From: Bacteroidetes bacterium GWA2_30_7
GTDB taxonomy: Bacteria > Bacteroidota > Bacteroidia > Bacteroidales > GWF2-33-38
Reading direction: 5' to 3'
DNA length: 10,659 nt
Assembly (NCBI GenBank): GCA_001768155.1
Contig: MENC01000008.1
Span: forward strand, 4,248-14,906
Shown piece after piece: positions 1 to 7,309 of this stretch (position 1 is the stretch's first letter; each line of letters begins with the position of its first letter). Made by a program: the position numbers and the translations under genes. The notes under the pieces are model-generated. The model worked only from the letters and a program-made list of their open reading frames with translations. It was not told the origin of the DNA and ran no database searches.

Positions 1-551
1 CAGTTTTACCGGCTTGGTTTGGAATTCCAACAAACGATGCAGTTTCAAAAATAACAATTAGACAAATTGCTGAAAGTGTATTTATTTATCTTGGTATTCC
101 ATTTATTGCAGGATTTTTAACTCGTTTTATAATGATACAAATAAAAAGTAAACAATGGTATCATACTAAATTTGTCCCAAAAATAAGTCCACTAACACTT
201 ATTGCATTATTATTTACAATTATTGTAATGTTTTCACTCAAAGGCGAATACATTGTAAAAATACCACTTGATGTTGTGTTAATAGCAATACCGCTTTTAA
301 TATATTTTGTTATAATGTTCATTAGTTCATTTCTTATGAGTAAAAAAATTGGTGCAACATATCAACAATCTGTTACACTATCATTTACTGCAGCAAGCAA
401 TAATTTTGAGTTGGCTATTGCAGTTGCAATTGCTATATTTGGCATGAATTCGGGCGAAGCATTTACAGCAGTAATAGGTCCACTGGTCGAAGTTCCGGTG
501 ATGATTGCACTTGTAAATGTTGCTTTTTGGTTTAAGAAAAAATATTTTTAG
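1..551 (+). CDS. acr3: ACR3-family arsenite efflux permease, C-terminal part (5' end outside window)
   Basis: This is the last 182 residues of an arsenite/H+ antiporter of the ACR3 (BASS superfamily) type, which exports As(III) across the inner membrane. The frame is open from base 3, and the first ATG at 132 is internal, so the gene starts upstream of the window. Several hydrophobic helices are visible. The signature near the end reads FTAASNNFELAIA, then a Gly/Met-rich helix and a GPLVEVPVMIALV segment. The Glu of FELAIA lies where characterised ACR3 proteins have an essential acidic residue in a late helix; the conserved Cys of an earlier helix is outside the window. The chain ends in a basic WFKKKYF tail, as usual. 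Only five bases separate its stop from the binding-protein gene, so the two are probably cotranscribed. This ties the sensor genes to arsenic. Family assignment is firm; ion specificity is inferred from family. Confidence 0.93.
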   Translation, partial: VLPAWFGIPTNDAVSKITIRQIAESVFIYLGIPFIAGFLTRFIMIQIKSKQWYHTKFVPKISPLTLIALLFTIIVMFSLKGEYIVKIPLDVVLIAIPLLIYFVIMFISSFLMSKKIGATYQQSVTLSFTAASNNFELAIAVAIAIFGMNSGEAFTAVIGPLVEVPVMIALVNVAFWFKKKYF

Positions 552-556
552 AAAAA

Positions 557-1474
557 ATGTATAAAGTACTTATTATAATCGTTTTAATACAACTATGTGC
601 TTGTAAATACTTCAACGAGAATGAGAATGAAATTATAATGGATGTTGACTTTAAAAAACAAAACGATTCAATTACAAATAATAATTATAAAAACTCCGAT
701 TCAACCATAAACGTAGCTGTTTCAGCAATGATTTCACCAAAAGAAACCTTCAAATATTATCGCGAAATTTTCGATTATTTATCAAAAAAAATAAACCGAA
801 AAATAATTTTAAAACAAAGAAAAACCTACGGTGAAGTCAACCAAATGCTTGAAAATGGACAAGTTGATTTAGCATTTATATGCTCAGGTGCTTATGTTAA
901 CGAAGACGACAAAAAAAATATTGATTTGCTGCTTGTTCCATTATGTAATAATAAACCATACTATCAGGCATATGTTATTGTAAATAAAAATTCAGGTATT
1001 AATCATTTTGGCGACTTATATTGTAAATCTTTTGCATTTACCGATCCTCTTTCTAATACAGGTTGCTTATATGCAAAAAAATTATTGAAAGATAATAAAG
1101 TAACAGGAGAAGGTTTTTTCTCAAAATTAGTTTATACCTATGCTCATGATGCTTCAATTCAGCTAGTTCAGAAGAATATAATAGATGGTGCCACTATTGA
1201 CGGATTAATTTTTGAATATTTAAAAACTTATTATCCCGATAGAGTTTCAAATATCAGAATATTAGAAAAATCAGAACTATTTGGTATTCCTCCGATTGTT
1301 ACCTCCAAATACATCAATAGCGATATAAAAAATAAAATCAAAAACGAACTTTTATTAATGCACAACGATTCGGTTGGAATACAAATATTAAAGAAATTGC
1401 TAATTAATAAATTTGAGTTAGGAAATGATAGTAACTATAACTCTATCAGAAAATTTAAAAAAATAATAAATTAA
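557..1474 (+). CDS. PhnD-like periplasmic binding lipoprotein, probable arsenic sensor of the AioX/ArxX type
   Basis: A 305-residue solute-binding protein of the PhnD/transferrin-like family. The N-terminus has a short hydrophobic stretch and a lipobox-like LCAC with Cys16, so a lipoprotein is likely. A low-complexity Asn/Asp/Glu linker follows to about residue 50, then the binding fold: INVAVSAMISPKET (51-64), GQVDLAFICSGAYV (101-114), FTDPLSNTG (161-169) and GATIDGL (211-217). No transporter permease or ATPase is adjacent. Instead a histidine kinase follows in the same frame, as with AioX upstream of AioS. Cys109 lies in the loop that contributes to the ligand pocket in this family; AioX uses a Cys for arsenite, but alignment is needed to equate them. 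The gene probably presents an arsenic oxyanion (or phosphate) to the kinase. The ATG is 5 bp after the acr3 stop. Fold is well supported; ligand is inferred from context. Confidence 0.85.
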   Translation: MYKVLIIIVLIQLCACKYFNENENEIIMDVDFKKQNDSITNNNYKNSDSTINVAVSAMISPKETFKYYREIFDYLSKKINRKIILKQRKTYGEVNQMLENGQVDLAFICSGAYVNEDDKKNIDLLLVPLCNNKPYYQAYVIVNKNSGINHFGDLYCKSFAFTDPLSNTGCLYAKKLLKDNKVTGEGFFSKLVYTYAHDASIQLVQKNIIDGATIDGLIFEYLKTYYPDRVSNIRILEKSELFGIPPIVTSKYINSDIKNKIKNELLLMHNDSVGIQILKKLLINKFELGNDSNYNSIRKFKKIIN

Positions 1475-2947
1475 TTGAGATTTTATATTCCCATATACTG
1501 GAAATTTTCTATAGCAATAATATCAATAGTAATTATATTCGGTACAATTAATCTTTTGTTAGTTAAAAATTCTGTTTACAATACCTTTGAAAACGAAATA
1601 AAAAAGAGAGGCGATTTTATAGCAAAAAGTATTGCAGATAGAGCGATTACTCCACTATTGTATGATGATGTTCCGGCACTTTTCGATTTAATTATTTCTA
1701 CTAAGAAACTCGAAAAAAATATTGCTTATATATTTATTGTAAATGGGCATAATAAAGTTATTGCTCATACTTTCGAATCAAATGTACCTTCAGAATTAGT
1801 TAATGCTGATAAATTATTAAAAAGAAATAAAAATATATTGATAATTAAACCGCTTAACGAAAATAAAAGAATTAGAGACATTAGCTCTCCAATAATTGAT
1901 AATTCGGTTGGTACAATACGAATAGGGCTTGAAGACATTAATTTTCAAGATGAATTAATACACATATACAATAAATTTATTTATATGATAATTCTCTTTT
2001 TAATTATTGGATTATCAGCAGCATTTGCATTTTCATATTTTATTACAAATCCAATCAAAAAAATCAGTAAAATAGCCGAATCACTCGATATTGAAAAAGC
2101 TAATTTTGGAAGCTTAGATTATTTTCAAAAAGCAGACGAAACAGTTATTATCGAAGATGAGATTGATACTCTGAAACTAAAATTTTCAGAAATGACTCAT
2201 CGTTTACAAAGTGCATATTCAGAATTAAAATCAACGCAAGAATCCTTATTTCAGTCCGAAAAAATGGCATCAATCGGAATACTTTCAGCAGGAGTTTGTC
2301 ACGAAATAAATAATCCGATTACAGGTATTCAAAGCTGTTTGAAAAGAATCTCAAAAAATCCTGAAGATGTTGCTCAAAATTTAAAATATATTGAACTAAT
2401 GTCCGAAGCTTCAAATAAAATTGAAGAAGTCGTAAAGGGTTTACTTGATTTTAGTCGAAAATACGATTTTGTTTTTCAATCTATTGATGTTGTAAAAGTA
2501 ATTGATAAAATAATACTATTAATTGATTATGAGCTTGAGCGAAATAATATTAAAGTATTTAAAGACTATCCCGATTCTAACATTATCCCCAATATTCATG
2601 GTAATTCAAATTTATTAGAACAAGTATTTTTGAATATTATATTAAATGCAATTGATGCCATTAATGAAAAAAAAGCTGAAGAAAAACTTTATGAAGGAGA
2701 AATTAAAATAGTTATTTATTTAAAACCTAGCTTTTTACAAATTCAAATCAATGATAATGGAATTGGTGTTGACGAAAAAAATATTCAAACTATTTTTGAC
2801 CCATTTTATACACAAAAAAAAATAAAAAAAGGAACAGGGCTGGGGCTATCTATTTGCTATAAAATTATTAAAGAACATAATGGAGAAATTTTTGCTAAAA
2901 ATAATTCCGACAATGGACTATCAATTATTATTAACTTTCCGATTTAA
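1475..2947 (+). CDS. Membrane sensor histidine kinase of the arr locus (ArrS/AioS-like)
   Basis: A 490-residue kinase. It has a first membrane helix (about 10-30), a periplasmic domain (31-168), a second helix (169-189), a HAMP-like linker and coiled coil (190-262), then the kinase core. Catalytic motifs are complete: H box GVCHEINNP with His276, N box around Asn391 (LNIILNAIDAI), G1 box DNGIGV (427-432), F box FDPFYTQKK (441-449) and G2 box GTGLGLSI (453-460). The start must be TTG at 1475: the first internal ATG codes Met171 inside the second helix and would delete the sensor domain. The residues after TTG (RFYIPIYWKF) resemble a normal kinase N-terminus. The gene abuts the TAA of the binding protein in the same frame with no spacer. 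It likely receives the signal from that lipoprotein and phosphorylates the downstream response regulator. Kinase identity is certain; partner assignment is from neighbourhood. Confidence 0.92.
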   Translation: MRFYIPIYWKFSIAIISIVIIFGTINLLLVKNSVYNTFENEIKKRGDFIAKSIADRAITPLLYDDVPALFDLIISTKKLEKNIAYIFIVNGHNKVIAHTFESNVPSELVNADKLLKRNKNILIIKPLNENKRIRDISSPIIDNSVGTIRIGLEDINFQDELIHIYNKFIYMIILFLIIGLSAAFAFSYFITNPIKKISKIAESLDIEKANFGSLDYFQKADETVIIEDEIDTLKLKFSEMTHRLQSAYSELKSTQESLFQSEKMASIGILSAGVCHEINNPITGIQSCLKRISKNPEDVAQNLKYIELMSEASNKIEEVVKGLLDFSRKYDFVFQSIDVVKVIDKIILLIDYELERNNIKVFKDYPDSNIIPNIHGNSNLLEQVFLNIILNAIDAINEKKAEEKLYEGEIKIVIYLKPSFLQIQINDNGIGVDEKNIQTIFDPFYTQKKIKKGTGLGLSICYKIIKEHNGEIFAKNNSDNGLSIIINFPI

Positions 2948-3119
2948 TAATTTAGAATTTGAGAATTTAAGATTTAGGAATTTAAGATTTGCTAAGTCGG
3001 TAACAATTTAACCATGAACTTCAAACCCTAATTTATGTAATATTTAAGGAGTAAAATGTAATATTTAAGGAGCTATGAATGTAAATATTACATATTAAAT
3101 TTTACTTATTACATACTGA
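2948..3119 (+). other. Repeat-rich leader between the kinase and response-regulator genes
   Basis: A 172-bp AT-rich non-coding stretch made largely of short repeats. A 13-bp copy of GAATTTAAGATTT occurs at 2963-2975 and 2978-2990. A decoy of the regulator start occurs at 3014, and a 21-bp tandem unit with inverted copies fills 3035-3114. No clear Bacteroidota-type promoter with a TAnnTTTG -7 box was found, so it is undecided whether the regulator is read through from the kinase or has its own promoter here. Confidence 0.6.
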
Positions 3120-3133
3120 ATGAACTTCAAACC
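3014..3133 (+). repeat. 14-bp direct repeat duplicating the start of the response-regulator gene
   Basis: ATGAACTTCAAACC occurs at 3014-3027 and again at 3120-3133, where it forms the first codons of the response regulator (MNFKP). The upstream copy reads ATG AAC TTC AAA CCC TAA, a five-residue MNFKP peptide followed by a stop. The 106 bp from the first base of one copy to the first base of the next contain the 21-bp tandem repeats. The pattern suggests a local duplication or insertion at the gene start; it also weakens confidence in the start at 3120. Confidence 0.75.
3035..3114 (+). repeat. 21-bp tandem repeat with inverted copies, possible operator or RNA hairpin
   Basis: The 17-mer ATGTAATATTTAAGGAG is repeated exactly at 3035-3051 and 3056-3072, a 21-bp period. 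A third, variant copy ATGTAAATATT starts at 3079. Inverted ATTACAT copies lie at 3087-3093 and 3108-3114, also 21 bp apart. Bases 3056-3066 are perfectly complementary to 3083-3093 (11 bp, 16-nt loop), and the first copy could pair with the same arm instead. Each 17-mer carries an AAGGAG Shine-Dalgarno-like core in front of an ATGTAA start-stop pair. Two-turn helical spacing would suit a dimeric DNA-binding protein; an RNA switch is the alternative. Confidence 0.6.
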
Positions 3134-4499
3134 TCAAACAAAAATGGCATCTCTAAAAATATTAATAGTTGACGACGAACGAATTATCAGAGTTACATTA
3201 GCCGACGATTTAAAAGATAATGGCTATTCTGTTTTTGAATTTTCAGAACCACGAACTGCATTATTACATATTCGCGATAATGATGTTGACGTAGTTATAA
3301 CCGACCTTAAAATGCCAAATATGGATGGCATTTCTTTCCTTAAAGAAATTAAAAAAATAAAAGAAGAAATATTTGTCGTTATAATGACAGCTTTTGCTTC
3401 ATATCCTACCGCAGTAGAAGCAATTAAGCTGGGGGCTTACGATTTTGTAACAAAACCATTTGACTCAGAAAAAATACTTTTAATTATAGAGAGAATTAAA
3501 GAAGTAAAACTATTAAAAACAGAAAATAAAAGCCTTAGAACTCAAATACAACAGATTTACGATTTTTCATCTTTTGTTGGCAATAGCCCCGAAATTAAAG
3601 AAGTATTTAACCTTGTAGAATTAGTTGCAAACTCCACAAGCACAGTTCTCATAGTTGGCGAAACAGGTACAGGAAAAGAATTACTTACCAATATTATACA
3701 TTACAATAGTAATCGAAAGAAAGAGTCTTTTGTAAAAGTTAGTTGTGCCATTTTATCAAAAGAAATATTTGAAAGCGAATTGTTCGGACACGAGAAAGGA
3801 GCTTTTACAGGTGCCGAAAAGCAAAAAATTGGTCGTTTTGAACTAGCAAATAACGGAACATTATACCTCGACGATATTGACGACATTCCAATTGATTTAC
3901 AAGTAAAATTTTTAAGAGCAATCGAACAACAGGAAATTGAACGGGTTGGAGGCTCTGAAACAATAAAAATTAATGTGCGAATTATTGCATCAACTAAAGT
4001 TGACTTAAAAGAACTTGTAAAAATAGGCAAGTTTAGAGAAGACTTATTTTATCGTTTAAATGTATTTCCTATAAATTTACCATCATTAAAAGAACGAAAA
4101 TCAGATATTCCGCTGTTAATTAATCATTTCCTACAGCAACTTTCTCCTGCAAAAGAAATTTTTGTTCAACCCGATGTATTAACTCAACTATCTAATTATG
4201 AGTGGAAAGGAAATGTTCGTGAATTAAAAAACATTACCGAAAGATTATATCTTCTCTCTGGAAGCAAAAACGAAATAAATAGCTCAATTATACCACAAGA
4301 GATATTAACCAACAAAATTAATCTTGAAAATTTAAATTTAGAAAACCAATCAATTACCGATGTATTAAATGATTATGAAGTTAGCTTAATTAAAAATGCA
4401 ATTAACAAATTCAACGGTAATAAAAATAAAGCCGCCGAATATCTGGGAATTCCGCCATCAACACTTCGTTCAAAATTAATTAAATTTAATCTCGAATAA
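3120..4499 (+). CDS. NtrC-family sigma-54-dependent response regulator (ArrR-like)
   Basis: A 459-residue activator with three domains. The receiver (about 12-130) has the acidic pair Asp18-Asp19, phospho-acceptor Asp62 in VVITDLKMPNMDG, Thr90 and Lys112. The AAA+ domain (about 150-380) has Walker A GETGTGKE (180-187), the sigma-54-contacting GAFTGA loop (227-232), a Walker B-like LYLDDIDDI (248-256) and FREDLFYRLNVFP (305-317) with arginine fingers. A Fis-type helix-turn-helix closes the protein (about 426-458, NKNKAAEYLGIPPSTLRSKL). Walker B reads Asp-Asp rather than the commoner Asp-Glu. It should be phosphorylated by the upstream kinase and open a -24/-12 promoter. An alternative start is Met9 (3144, MASLKILIVDDE), where the receiver fold begins; the first eight residues duplicate an upstream repeat and may be untranslated. 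Function is firm; the arrA target is inferred from position. Confidence 0.94.
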   Translation: MNFKPQTKMASLKILIVDDERIIRVTLADDLKDNGYSVFEFSEPRTALLHIRDNDVDVVITDLKMPNMDGISFLKEIKKIKEEIFVVIMTAFASYPTAVEAIKLGAYDFVTKPFDSEKILLIIERIKEVKLLKTENKSLRTQIQQIYDFSSFVGNSPEIKEVFNLVELVANSTSTVLIVGETGTGKELLTNIIHYNSNRKKESFVKVSCAILSKEIFESELFGHEKGAFTGAEKQKIGRFELANNGTLYLDDIDDIPIDLQVKFLRAIEQQEIERVGGSETIKINVRIIASTKVDLKELVKIGKFREDLFYRLNVFPINLPSLKERKSDIPLLINHFLQQLSPAKEIFVQPDVLTQLSNYEWKGNVRELKNITERLYLLSGSKNEINSSIIPQEILTNKINLENLNLENQSITDVLNDYEVSLIKNAINKFNGNKNKAAEYLGIPPSTLRSKLIKFNLE

Positions 4500-4501
4500 A
4501 C

Positions 4502-4536
4502 AACGAAATTTCGCTCATTTTAAACGAAATCTCGCT
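4502..4536 (+). promoter_or_regulatory. Candidate upstream activator sites for the sigma-54 regulator
   Basis: Two near-identical 14-mers, AACGAAATTTCGCT (4502-4515) and AACGAAATCTCGCT (4523-4536), lie exactly 21 bp apart just after the regulator stop. The first contains the perfect 10-bp palindrome CGAAATTTCG; the second differs by one base. They sit about 130-160 bp upstream of the -24-like element, a usual enhancer distance for NtrC-type activators. Alternative: CGAAA (4525-4529) can pair with TTTCG (4541-4545) just before a short T run, a weak terminator for the regulator transcript. Both roles are possible. Confidence 0.5.
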
Positions 4537-4664
4537 TCTTTTCGACTTTTTTAATTTATAATGAATATAAACTAAGGTTTATTTATAAAATTCTTAATTT
4601 TTTTTTCTTTATCAGTCTTTGCTATCCTATAAATAAATGTTTTTCAGCATAATATTCAATATTT

Positions 4665-4681
4665 AAGGAATATAATTTGCT
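4665..4681 (+). promoter_or_regulatory. Candidate sigma-54 (-24/-12) promoter of arrA
   Basis: The sequence AAGGAATATAATTTGCT keeps the invariant GG (4667-4668) and GC (4679-4680) with exactly ten bases between, and the -12 half TTTGCT fits the TTGC consensus well. The -24 half (AGGAA) is weaker than TGGCAC. Transcription would start near 4692, giving a leader of about 40 nt before the arrA ATG. The sigma-54 activator encoded immediately upstream makes this reading attractive. The -24 part overlaps AATATTTAAGGA (4658-4669), a 12-mer also found twice ahead of the regulator. Confidence 0.5.
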
Positions 4682-4730
4682 AACATGCCAACTGTTTTAA
4701 AGAAATTATGTTCAACTTAAATATTATTTT

Positions 4731-7289
4731 ATGAAAGTTAGTAGAAGAGGATTTCTAAAAACATTAGGAGTTGTAAGTGTTGGTGCATTTTTTTTCAACC
4801 CTGCTCTTAGTGCTTTTGGAGAGACAACCAAAGAAATTGATAAAGATGGTAAAAATCTAAATCAAAACAACTTAAAAGGAACAAAAGCCACTGGGCAATG
4901 GATTCCTTCAACCTGTCAGGGATGCACAACGTGGTGTCCAATTGAAGTTTACGTTCAGGGAGGCAGAGCAGTTAAAATTAGAGGGAACTCTAATTCAATG
5001 ATTAATCCCGGAAAAGTTTGTCCTCGTGGTCACATGATTCCACAAATGACTTACGACCCGGATAGATTAAAAGTTCCAATGAAGCGAACAAACACAACAA
5101 AGGGAAAAGGAGTTGACCCACAGTTTGTTCCAATAACATGGGACGAAGCTTTAGATTTAATAGCTACTCAAATTATGACTTTGAGAACTGCTGATGAAAC
5201 ACATAAGTACATGTTTTTACGTGGACGTTACAGTTATAGCACAGACCTCATGTATTCGGCAATGACTAAAATTATAGGTTCACCTAACGCTATTTCACAT
5301 AGCTGTATATGTGCCGAAGCAGAAAAAGCAGGTCCATACTTCTTAGAAAATTATTACGATTATAGAGATTATGACCTTTCAAATACAAAATATTTACTCC
5401 TTTGGGGAGTTGACCCTTTCCGTTCAAACCGTCAGGTTCCACGTTCAATGCAACGATGGAACGAAGTTAAAACAAATGCTAAAGTAACTGTTGTTGACCC
5501 AGCTCTTACAGTATCAGCTTCAAAAGCAAACAATTGGCTTCCTGTTTTACCTGGCGAAGATGGTGCATTAGCAAGTGCAATTGCACATCATATTTTAGTA
5601 CAAGGTTCATGGAATAAAACATTTGTTGGCGATTTTAACGGAACAGGAGTATCATCATTTGTTGCAAATACTGCTATAACTGAATCAGATTTTACCGAAA
5701 TTTATACTTCAGGAATAATAAAATGGTGGAATCTTGAATTAATTGATAAAACACCTGAATGGGCTGAAACAAAATGTGGTATTGCTGCAGCTACTATTAA
5801 ACAAATTGCACAGGATATGGCAGCAGCTGCACCTAATGTATGCGTTTGGTTAGGACCTGGTCCGTGTATGGCAATAAAAGGTACTTATAATTCGATGGCA
5901 ATTCATGCATTAAGTGGATTGTTAGGCTCAACTGATTCATTAGGTGGGCATTTAAGATTCCCATCTTTAAGTACTGCTGGTATTCCAAGTATTACTTCTT
6001 ATCAGGATGCAGTTGCTACAAACGGTGTATCTAAATCAAAAATTGTTCAGGGTGGTATTCCTCTCTATCCACTTATAAATAAAGATGGACTCAGAAAAGC
6101 ATATCCAACCAACAATACTCCAAATGCAATGCTTGCAGCAGACCCTTATGACATTAAAGTTGCTATCGCATGTTGGAGTAATTTTGCATTTTCAACAACC
6201 GAACCACAACGATGGTGGGATGCATTAGCTCAACTTCCTTTCTTCGTTCATGTTACAACTCATGCTTCTGAATTTTCACAATTTGCTGATGTTTTATTAC
6301 CTGCTGCTTTTAGCAGTTCAGAAAAATGGTCATATTTAAAAACTCATGGAAACAGATATTCCGAAGCTACAATTCAACAACCAACTGCTACAAGATTATT
6401 TGATGTAAGAGCCGACGAAAATGAAATAAGTTACATGCTTGCCAAAAAACTAAGCGAAAAAGGATTTACCAATCTATTAGATTATTATAATTCTTTTGTT
6501 GACCCTGAAACATCAGCTACACCTACCGATGAATATACTTTTGCAGAAATTGCAGTCAAATTGTTTACTTATCCTGTTTATTCAAATTCTGCAAATAATT
6601 TAACATGGGCTACATATAAAACAACAGGCGTTGCAAAAAGTTCTCAAAAAGGTTACGGTTCCGATATGGCTAATTTCGGTACACCATCGGGCAAATTTGA
6701 ATTTTATAGTCAAAAATTGAAATCCTTACTCGAAACTCATGCAACAAATAACTCAACAACTGTTGATGCATTGTTAACTGCATGTAGTTATTCTGCGCAA
6801 GGCGATTTGGCATTTGTTCCTCATTACGAAGCACCATATCGTTATGGAAATACAACTGATTACCCATTTACATTTATTGATTCAAAATCAAGATATAATC
6901 GTGAAGGAAGAAGTCAAAATCTACCATTTTATTATCAGTTTAAGAAAAACGACCCGGGCGATGAAAATTGGTCAGATGTAGCCAAAATTAACCCATCAGA
7001 TGCTTCAGCTTTAGGAATTGTAAATGGAGATACTATAAAACTAACTTCTGTTACAGGAAGTTTAACTTGTAAAGCAAAACTTTGGGAAGGAATCAGACCC
7101 GGAACAGTTGCAAAATGTTATGGACAAGGACATTGGGCTTATGGTCGTTTTGCAAGCGATTATGCTACACTTACAGAAAAAGGCGGTAATAATAATGTAA
7201 TCATGAAAGATGAATATGATAGAATTACCGGCTCTACTGTCCGAAACGGTGGATTTATGGGAGTTAAAATTGAAAAAGTAATTGTTTAA
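4731..7289 (+). CDS. arrA: Respiratory arsenate reductase, molybdopterin catalytic subunit ArrA
   Basis: An 852-residue DMSO-reductase-family molybdoenzyme, about the length of the characterised Shewanella ArrA. It reduces arsenate to arsenite as a terminal electron acceptor. The N-terminus is a Tat signal (SRRGFLK, 4-10, then a hydrophobic stretch to about 29). A [4Fe-4S] site uses Cys62, Cys65, Cys69 and Cys97. The ArrA hallmark RGRY is at 164-167, and HSCICAEAEK at 190-199 holds the probable Mo ligand Cys194. Laid on Shewanella ArrA from memory with no gaps, arsenate-pocket residues Arg, Tyr, His, Ser, Lys and Tyr fall at Arg166, Tyr167, His190, Ser191, Lys199 and Tyr211. The XGRGWG motif of arsenite-oxidising ArxA is absent. 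The C-terminal MopB-binding domain (about 700-850) is complete. There is no T9SS domain on this subunit. ArrB follows after 20 bp. The enzyme acts outside the inner membrane. Confidence 0.95.
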   Translation: MKVSRRGFLKTLGVVSVGAFFFNPALSAFGETTKEIDKDGKNLNQNNLKGTKATGQWIPSTCQGCTTWCPIEVYVQGGRAVKIRGNSNSMINPGKVCPRGHMIPQMTYDPDRLKVPMKRTNTTKGKGVDPQFVPITWDEALDLIATQIMTLRTADETHKYMFLRGRYSYSTDLMYSAMTKIIGSPNAISHSCICAEAEKAGPYFLENYYDYRDYDLSNTKYLLLWGVDPFRSNRQVPRSMQRWNEVKTNAKVTVVDPALTVSASKANNWLPVLPGEDGALASAIAHHILVQGSWNKTFVGDFNGTGVSSFVANTAITESDFTEIYTSGIIKWWNLELIDKTPEWAETKCGIAAATIKQIAQDMAAAAPNVCVWLGPGPCMAIKGTYNSMAIHALSGLLGSTDSLGGHLRFPSLSTAGIPSITSYQDAVATNGVSKSKIVQGGIPLYPLINKDGLRKAYPTNNTPNAMLAADPYDIKVAIACWSNFAFSTTEPQRWWDALAQLPFFVHVTTHASEFSQFADVLLPAAFSSSEKWSYLKTHGNRYSEATIQQPTATRLFDVRADENEISYMLAKKLSEKGFTNLLDYYNSFVDPETSATPTDEYTFAEIAVKLFTYPVYSNSANNLTWATYKTTGVAKSSQKGYGSDMANFGTPSGKFEFYSQKLKSLLETHATNNSTTVDALLTACSYSAQGDLAFVPHYEAPYRYGNTTDYPFTFIDSKSRYNREGRSQNLPFYYQFKKNDPGDENWSDVAKINPSDASALGIVNGDTIKLTSVTGSLTCKAKLWEGIRPGTVAKCYGQGHWAYGRFASDYATLTEKGGNNNVIMKDEYDRITGSTVRNGGFMGVKIEKVIV

Positions 7290-7309
7290 CCTTTAAAATT
7301 ATTTAATTT

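Noticed and set aside
3701..4030. 109-codon open frame on the - strand inside the regulator gene
   Set aside because: It lies wholly opposite the AAA+ domain coding region, whose motifs are complete, and its translation resembles no family I know.
4685..4720. 11-codon open frame in the arrA leader
   Set aside because: It has no ribosome site or recognisable peptide and is expected by chance; kept only as a possible leader peptide.
4500..4730. Bacteroidota housekeeping promoter (TTTG and TAnnTTTG) for arrA
   Set aside because: A TTTG occurs near 4617-4620 but no matching -7 box at the right distance was found, so the -24/-12 reading was preferred.
6670..6867. 65-codon open frame on the - strand inside arrA
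   Set aside because: It is antisense to a well-conserved coding region and has no recognisable motif.
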